Source: Caulobacter sp.
GTDB taxonomy: Bacteria; Pseudomonadota; Alphaproteobacteria; Caulobacterales; Caulobacteraceae
Direction of reading: 5' to 3'
Length of the DNA stretch: 55,170 nucleotides
Assembly: GCA_021741355.1 (NCBI GenBank)
Contig: JAIOXZ010000025.1
Span: 1 to 55,170, forward strand
A model generated the notes under the pieces. The model worked only from the letters and a program-made list of their open reading frames with translations, ran no database searches and was not told the DNA's origin. A program made the translations under genes and the position numbers. Of this stretch, positions 50,359 through 55,170 are shown piece by piece; position 1 is the stretch's first letter; the number at the start of each line of letters is the position of its first letter.

Positions 50359-51237
50359 ATGGCCCACGGCGCCGTCAAGCACGACTACCATCTGGTCAAT
50401 CCCAGCCCCTGGCCGCTGGTCGGATCCATCGCCGCGACGGTGATGATGTTCGGCGCGGTCGTATGGATGAAGGGCCTGTTCGGCCTGGATAAGGGCACGT
50501 CCTGGATCTTCTTCGCCGGCTTCGGCCTGGTGCTCTTCACCATGCTCGGCTGGTGGATGGATGTGACCCGCGAGGCCAACGCCGGGGATCACACCCCGGT
50601 CGTCGGGATCGGCCTGCGCTACGGCATGGTCCTGTTCATCGCGTCCGAAGTGATGTTCTTCGTCGCCTGGTTCTGGATCTTCTTCGAGATGGTCCTGTTC
50701 CAGGGCAACCGCACCCTCACGCCGGAAGTCGGCAACTTCGAGGGTGTGGCCGAGGCCTGGAAGGCCTGGCCGCCGGCGGGCGTGGAACTGGTTCCGGCCT
50801 TCCACCTGCCGCTGGTCAACACCCTGACCCTGCTGCTCTCGGGCACGACGGTCACCTGGGCGCACCACGCGCTGCAGGTCGGCGACCGCAAGGCGGCCAA
50901 GATTGGCCTCGGCCTGACGATCCTGCTGGGCGCGCTGTTCACCGCCATCCAGGTCTATGAGTACAACCACATCCTGCACGAGAACCTGTTCTTCTCGGAG
51001 GAAGCCGGCAAGGCGGGCCTCTACGGTTCGTCCTTCTTCATGGCCACCGGCTTCCACGGCTTCCACGTGCTGATCGGGACCCTCTTCCTGGCCGTGTGCT
51101 TCTTCCGTTTGCTGGGCAAGGGCTTCACCCCCAAGCAGCACTTCGGCTTCGAGGCGGCGGCCTGGTACTGGCACTTCGTCGACGTGGTCTGGCTGTTCCT
51201 GTTCGCCTTCATCTACGTCGTCTTCGGGACGGCCTGA
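50359..51237 (+). CDS. ctaE: Cytochrome c oxidase subunit III
   Basis: A 292-residue subunit with seven transmembrane helices: typical residues HDYHLVNPSPWPLVGS at 7-22, RYGMVLFIASEVMFFVAWFWIFFE near 86-109, and GFEAAAWYWHFVDVVWLFLFAFIYV near 263-287. It stabilises the proton-pumping core. It is followed two bases later by the DUF983 gene, and the ATG has no convincing Shine-Dalgarno (AGAGG is 12 bases upstream). Confidence 0.96.
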   Translation: MAHGAVKHDYHLVNPSPWPLVGSIAATVMMFGAVVWMKGLFGLDKGTSWIFFAGFGLVLFTMLGWWMDVTREANAGDHTPVVGIGLRYGMVLFIASEVMFFVAWFWIFFEMVLFQGNRTLTPEVGNFEGVAEAWKAWPPAGVELVPAFHLPLVNTLTLLLSGTTVTWAHHALQVGDRKAAKIGLGLTILLGALFTAIQVYEYNHILHENLFFSEEAGKAGLYGSSFFMATGFHGFHVLIGTLFLAVCFFRLLGKGFTPKQHFGFEAAAWYWHFVDVVWLFLFAFIYVVFGTA

Positions 51238-51238
51238 C

Positions 51239-51595
51239 GTGGTCAATCCCTACGCGGCCGGGGCGGCGGGTCGCTGCCCCAGCTGCGGCGAGGGACGCCT
51301 GTTCGAGGGCTTTCTGCGGATCGCCCCCGTCTGTGAAGCCTGCGGCTTTGATCTGAAGACGGCCGATACCGGAGACGGTCCGGCCGTCTTCGTCATTCTG
51401 ATCGGCGGCTTTCTGGTCGCGTTCGGCGCCGTGTTCACCGAGATCGCCTTCAGCCCGCCGATCTGGCTCCAGCTACTGGTCTGGCTGCCGCTGACCGCGG
51501 TCGTCTGCGGCGCGCTGCTGCGGCCGTTCAAGGGCCTGCTGGTCGCGGCGCAGTTCACCAACAACGCCCGGGAGGCGGGACGGGATGGCCGCTAG
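51239..51595 (+). CDS. DUF983 zinc-ribbon membrane protein
   Basis: A 118-residue protein with an N-terminal four-Cys zinc ribbon (RCPSCGEGRLFEGFLRI with C13/C16, then CEACGF with C32/C35) and two transmembrane helices (about 48-68 and 75-95). The family is regularly found in oxidase operons and is suspected to help assembly; no function is proven. GTG 51239 is one base after the ctaE stop. It overlaps surf1 by 11 bp. Confidence 0.9.
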   Translation: MVNPYAAGAAGRCPSCGEGRLFEGFLRIAPVCEACGFDLKTADTGDGPAVFVILIGGFLVAFGAVFTEIAFSPPIWLQLLVWLPLTAVVCGALLRPFKGLLVAAQFTNNAREAGRDGR

Positions 51596-52280
51596 ACGGT
51601 TCCCCATCGGACTGACCATCGCCACCGCGATCAGTCTGGCGATCCTCATCGGTCTGGGCGCCTGGCAGCTGAAGCGGCTGGCCTGGAAGACGGACCTGCT
51701 GGCCAGTATCGCCGCCGCGCAATCCGCGCCGGTGAAGCCGATCGGCCAGGTGCCGCTGACGCCAGCCTATGAGTTCCGCCGGGTGTCGCTGGACTGCCCG
51801 GGCCTGGCAACGGCGCCGTATGTCGAGCTCTACGCCCTGCGCGACGGCCAGGCCGGCCACCGGCTGGTGTCGCTCTGCAGCCCGGTGGGCAGCCGCATGC
51901 CGATCATGGTCGATCGCGGCTTCGTCGCCGATACCGTCAGCGCCCGTCCGCCCGTCGCGGCGTCGACCGAAGTCGTCCATCTGACCGGCGTGCTGCGCGA
52001 GGGCGAGACGGCAGGCGCGTTCACCCCGCCAACCCTGAAGAACCTGTTCTACGTGCGGGACCTCGACCAGATGGCCTACGCCCTGGGCGCCCGGCGGCAC
52101 CCTGACGTGATGATCCTGGCCGAGACCTCCAGCAATCCGGACTGGCCGGCGTTGATCCCCGCGCCCCTGCCGACCGACATCGCCAACCGGCACCTGGAGT
52201 ATGCCCTGACCTGGTTCGGCCTTGCCGGGGCGCTGGTCGCCGTTTATGCGGCGCTCGTCCGGCGCAGGATGAAGGGTTAG
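51585..52280 (+). CDS. surf1: SURF1 family protein, oxidase assembly
   Basis: A 231-residue protein with N- and C-terminal transmembrane helices (about 9-26 and 206-224) and a periplasmic domain between. Family signs are GLGAWQLKRLAWKTDLL near 19-35, the GD/RG motif around VDRGFVAD near 106 and the C-terminal NRHLEYALTWFGLAG near 202-216. It assists heme a insertion into subunit I. Its stop codon abuts the thrC ATG. Confidence 0.93.
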   Translation: MAARRFPIGLTIATAISLAILIGLGAWQLKRLAWKTDLLASIAAAQSAPVKPIGQVPLTPAYEFRRVSLDCPGLATAPYVELYALRDGQAGHRLVSLCSPVGSRMPIMVDRGFVADTVSARPPVAASTEVVHLTGVLREGETAGAFTPPTLKNLFYVRDLDQMAYALGARRHPDVMILAETSSNPDWPALIPAPLPTDIANRHLEYALTWFGLAGALVAVYAALVRRRMKG

Positions 52281-53690
52281 ATGAAGTACGTCTCCACACG
52301 GACCGGGTCCGGTCCCGACGCGCCGGCGGTCGGCTTTCTCGACGCGATCCTGTCGGGCCTCGCGCCCGATGGCGGCCTCTATGTGCCGGAAGTCTGGCCC
52401 GAGCTGACGCACGCCGAGATCGCCGCCTTCGCCGGCCAGCCCTATCACCGGGTCGCCGCCGAGGTGCTGAGCCGCTTCACGGGCGGCGAGATCCCCGCCG
52501 ACGTCCTCGATGAGATGTGCGAGGAGGCCTATTCGACCTTCACCCATGCGGCGACCTGCCCGGTGAAGCAGCTGTCGCCTGGCCTGTTCATGGTCGAGCT
52601 GTTCCACGGTCCGTCGCTGGCCTTCAAGGACGTGGCGATGCAGCTGCTCGGGCGGCTGTACGACTACGCCCTGTCGCGCCACGGCCGGACCATGACCGTG
52701 GTCTGCGCCACCTCGGGCGACACCGGCGGCGCGGCCGTCGAGGCCTTTCGCGGCCGCTCCAACGCCCGCATCGTCGCCCTCTTTCCCGAAGGCCGCATCA
52801 GCGAGGTGCAGCGCCGGTTCATGACCACGGCCGGCGAGAGCAACGTCGCCTGCGTTTCGATCGACGGCACGTTCGATGACTGCCAGGCCATCGTGAAGGC
52901 GATGTTCGGCGACGACCAGTTCCGCAACGCGGTCGACCTGTCGGGCGTCAACTCGATCAACTTCGCCCGCATCGCCGCCCAGGCCGTCTACTACTTCACA
53001 GCCGCCGTCGCCCTGGGCGCGCCGCACCGGAGCGTGGCCTTCGCGGTGCCGACCGGCAATTTCGGCGACGCCTTCGCCGGCTGGGTCGCCCAGCGCATGG
53101 GCCTGCCGATCGCCAGCATTCTGGTGGCGACCAACAGCAACGACATCGTCGCGCGCGCCTTCGAGACCGGCCGCTACGCGCGTGGCGTGGTCGCCGCCAC
53201 CCAGTCGCCGGCGATGGACATCCAGGTCGCCTCCAACTTCGAGCGGCTCTACTACGAGAGCGTCCGCCGCGACGGCGTCGAGACCGGCCGCGCCTTCCGG
53301 GCGTTCAACGAGACCGGCATCATCGACCTGCCGCCGCAGGCGCTGGCCGCCATGCGCGAAACCTTCTCCGGCGCCTCGGTGACCGAAGACGACACGGCCC
53401 GGACCATGCTCTCGACGCTGAACGAGACCGGCGAACTGATCGACCCGCACACAGCCGTGGCCGTTTCCGCCGCCCGCCGCGCCAGCCTGCCCGATCCGAC
53501 GACGCCGATCGCGATTCTGTCGACCGCCCATCCGGCCAAGTTCCCGGAAGCGGTCAGCGCGGCCACCGGCGTCACGCCGGACGTTCCGGCCTCGGCCCAG
53601 GGCATCACCGGCAAGCCGGAGCGCTACGACCACCTGCCCGCCGACGCGGACGCCATCATGGCCTACGTCCGCGCGTTCGCGTCGAAGTGA
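52281..53690 (+). CDS. thrC: Threonine synthase
   Basis: A 469-residue PLP enzyme converting O-phosphohomoserine to threonine. Motifs are ELFHGPSLAFKDVAMQLLG near 106-124 with K116 as the PLP lysine, VVCATSGDTGGAAVEAFRGR near 140-159 and PTGNFGDAFAGW near 256-267. Its ATG directly follows the surf1 stop, and a GTGA overlap couples it to the M16 gene. It is in the cytochrome oxidase operon without an obvious functional link, an arrangement also known in Caulobacter relatives. Confidence 0.97.
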   Translation: MKYVSTRTGSGPDAPAVGFLDAILSGLAPDGGLYVPEVWPELTHAEIAAFAGQPYHRVAAEVLSRFTGGEIPADVLDEMCEEAYSTFTHAATCPVKQLSPGLFMVELFHGPSLAFKDVAMQLLGRLYDYALSRHGRTMTVVCATSGDTGGAAVEAFRGRSNARIVALFPEGRISEVQRRFMTTAGESNVACVSIDGTFDDCQAIVKAMFGDDQFRNAVDLSGVNSINFARIAAQAVYYFTAAVALGAPHRSVAFAVPTGNFGDAFAGWVAQRMGLPIASILVATNSNDIVARAFETGRYARGVVAATQSPAMDIQVASNFERLYYESVRRDGVETGRAFRAFNETGIIDLPPQALAAMRETFSGASVTEDDTARTMLSTLNETGELIDPHTAVAVSAARRASLPDPTTPIAILSTAHPAKFPEAVSAATGVTPDVPASAQGITGKPERYDHLPADADAIMAYVRAFASK

Positions 53691-54952
53691 CGGCGCGCCT
53701 GCACACCCTCGCCAACGGCGTGCGGGTGGTGTTCGACCCCATGCCCGGCCTCGAGACCCTGGCGCTGACGGTCGTCGCCGGCCGGGGGGCGCGCTATGAG
53801 GACGAGGCCCGCAACGGCTGGTCGCACCTGCTTGAGCATATGGTGTTCAAGGGCGCGGGCGGGCGGTCGGCGCGCGCCATCGTCGAGGACATCGAGGCGG
53901 CCGGCGGCAATCTGAACGCCGCCACCGGCTATGAACGGACCAGCTTCCAGACCCGCACCCTGGCCGGCGGCCTGCCGCTGGCGATGCAGATTACCGCCGA
54001 CCTGGTCCTGCGTCCGACGATGAACGCCGCCGACCTCGTCCGTGAGAAGAAGGTCGTCGGCCAGGAGATCGCCGAAGCGCTCGATACGCCGGACGACCTG
54101 GTGTTCGAGCTGGCCCAGGAACAGGCCTTCGCCGGACATTCGCTGGGCCGGTCCATCCTCGGGGCGGTGCGGTCCATCAGGCCGGCGACGCCAGAGGCGC
54201 TGTTGGACTGGCGGGCGGCGCTCTATGCGGCTGACCGGCTGGTGGTCAGTGTCGCGGGCCGGGTCGACGAGGATCACCTGCTGGCGCTGGCCGAAGGCGC
54301 GTTCGGCCACCTCCCCGCGACCGCCGGGGCGGCCCTGCCCCCACCGCCGGCCTTCACCGGCGGGACGGCGACGAAGCTGCGCAAGCTGGAGCAGGCGCAT
54401 CTGGTGCTGCTGCTGCCGGCTGTCGGCGCGTCCGACCCCGACTATTTCGTCCTGCGGCTGTTCGCCGAGGCGCTAGGCGGCGGGATGTCGTCGCGACTGT
54501 TCCAGGAAGCCCGCGAGAAGCGCGGCCTCGCCTACGCCATCGATGCCTATGCCGACACCTATGCCGACGTCGGGATGCTCGGCGTCTACGCCGGCTGCGC
54601 GGCCGGCGACGCTTGCGAACTGGCGCGTATCGCGGCCGGCGAGATCCGCGCCCTCGCCGCCTCGGTCAGCGAGACGGAACTGGCCCGCGCCAAGGCCCAG
54701 CTCAAGGCCAGCCTGTTCATGGGCCGCGAGCAGCCGCTGAACCGCGCCGAACAGGCCGCCGGCCAGGCCCTGATGTTCGGCCACCTCTACACGCCCGCCG
54801 GCCTCGCCGACGCCATCGACCAGGTCACCGCGGCCGACTTCGCGCGGCTGGGCGAACGTATGCTGGCGGACCGCAAATGCGCGGTCTCCGTGCTCGGCTC
54901 GAAGGCGGCGCTGGGAGCAGGCGAAGCGTTCGAGCGGGCAGCGTTCGGGTAG
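53687..54952 (+). CDS. M16 family metallopeptidase (processing-peptidase-like)
   Basis: A 421-residue pitrilysin-type protein. The inverted zinc motif is HLLEH (H47, E50, H51) followed by MVFKG, with the downstream acidic ligand in the region EKKVVGQEIAEALDTPDD near 123-140. GGGMSSRLFQEAREKRGLAY near 264-283 is the usual C-domain landmark. Homologous to mitochondrial processing peptidase beta. GTG start overlapping the thrC stop. There is no signal peptide. A partner M16 gene is not in view. Confidence 0.93.
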   Translation: MTARLHTLANGVRVVFDPMPGLETLALTVVAGRGARYEDEARNGWSHLLEHMVFKGAGGRSARAIVEDIEAAGGNLNAATGYERTSFQTRTLAGGLPLAMQITADLVLRPTMNAADLVREKKVVGQEIAEALDTPDDLVFELAQEQAFAGHSLGRSILGAVRSIRPATPEALLDWRAALYAADRLVVSVAGRVDEDHLLALAEGAFGHLPATAGAALPPPPAFTGGTATKLRKLEQAHLVLLLPAVGASDPDYFVLRLFAEALGGGMSSRLFQEAREKRGLAYAIDAYADTYADVGMLGVYAGCAAGDACELARIAAGEIRALAASVSETELARAKAQLKASLFMGREQPLNRAEQAAGQALMFGHLYTPAGLADAIDQVTAADFARLGERMLADRKCAVSVLGSKAALGAGEAFERAAFG

Positions 54953-55042
54953 ATTGAAGTCGGTTGTGTAGCTCGAAAGCCCGCTGCTCGGCAGATGTCG
55001 GCTAACGACCCATAGTGGACCTCTCCCCCCCTTTTTTTCCGC

Positions 55043-55067
55043 TCATCCTCGCGGAAGCGAGGACCCA
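55043..55067. repeat. Partial repeat related to 35935-36056
   Basis: TCATCCTCGC-GGAA-GCGAGG followed by ACCCA matches the hairpin and flank of the left arm at 35935-35970 and lies between the M16 gene and the truncated gene at the window end. A run of seven T (55032-55038) just before it could help end the M16 transcript. Confidence 0.5.
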
Positions 55068-55085
55068 GGTTTAAGGCCGGTGCAC

Positions 55086-55170
55086 TCACGGTCGGGGATG
55101 TCTGGCGCTCAGCAAATCTTCTGATAGCGGTTCCGCCCCTCCGGGATTGGCCTTCTCGATCAGCACGATC
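55086..55170 (-). CDS. C-terminal end of a truncated leftward gene
   Basis: A minus-strand frame enters from the window edge and ends in TGA at 55086, giving 27 visible residues (IVLIEKANPGGAEPLSEDLL then SARHPRP). The composition looks protein-like and other frames here are closed or poorer. The family cannot be recognised from so short a tail. Confidence 0.45.
   Translation of the reverse strand, partial: IVLIEKANPGGAEPLSEDLLSARHPRP

Overview
The window is about 68% G+C by eye. Gene content and order point to an alphaproteobacterium of the Caulobacterales (a Caulobacter, Phenylobacterium or Brevundimonas relative; I cannot fix the genus). The main pointers are the ctaC-ctaD-ctaB-coxF-ctaG-ctaE-DUF983-surf1-thrC-M16 run, the DUF4170/CysQ/LpxK lipid A neighbourhood, a TonB-dependent receptor, and several starts without a visible Shine-Dalgarno. 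The genes are densely packed. I see no rRNA, tRNA, CRISPR array, prophage, insertion sequence or replication origin.

Layout. 1-4.3 kb: purD, a 41-residue zinc-ribbon-like protein, an APH-type phosphotransferase and a secreted amidohydrolase. 4.4-13.8 kb: a leftward envelope block (MAPEG, pmbA, cysQ-like, DUF4170, then msbA-like, a DUF374 acyltransferase, a His-rich CDF metal exporter, waaA, lpxK), interrupted by a rightward tyrosine-phosphatase-like gene and a perfect 29-bp inverted repeat. 13.9-24 kb: a secreted M14 peptidase, a UbiD-type decarboxylase, a small accessory patch (Phd/VapC toxin-antitoxin, MmcQ/YjbR, a HEPN/AbiU2-like protein), gamma-glutamyltransferase, VOC, a methyltransferase, a secreted unknown and a fatty acid desaturase. 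24-38 kb: ubiA, DUF454, an ABC exporter, S10 peptidase, L,D-transpeptidase, YcaQ-like, aldo/keto reductase, a frameshifted sulfotransferase, FkbM, ppk2, rsmE, glutamate-cysteine ligase and DUF427. 38-45.7 kb: a POT peptide transporter with a strong terminator, a TonB receptor, tldD and a PadR-HAAS-GIN operon. 45.9-55 kb: the aa3-type cytochrome oxidase operon with its assembly factors, running into thrC and an M16 peptidase.

How the genes work together. The lipid A genes supply Kdo transfer, 4'-phosphorylation and flipping. UbiA supplies quinone and the cta operon the terminal oxidase with its heme O, CuA and CuB assembly factors. GGT, the M14 and S10 peptidases and the POT transporter suggest peptide scavenging. 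TldD and PmbA, expected partners, are both present but about 29 kb apart.

The most unusual feature is the density of short palindromic repeats, at least six families. One family has seven copies, mostly abutting gene 3' ends. One copy (159 bp, exactly 53 codons) lies in frame inside rsmE, so the methyltransferase carries a repeat-encoded insertion just before its SAM-binding knot. Other points of interest are a VapC-type operon whose perfect operator touches the antitoxin start codon, a stand-alone HEPN protein beside it, and a one-base frameshift in a C5 run in the sulfotransferase.
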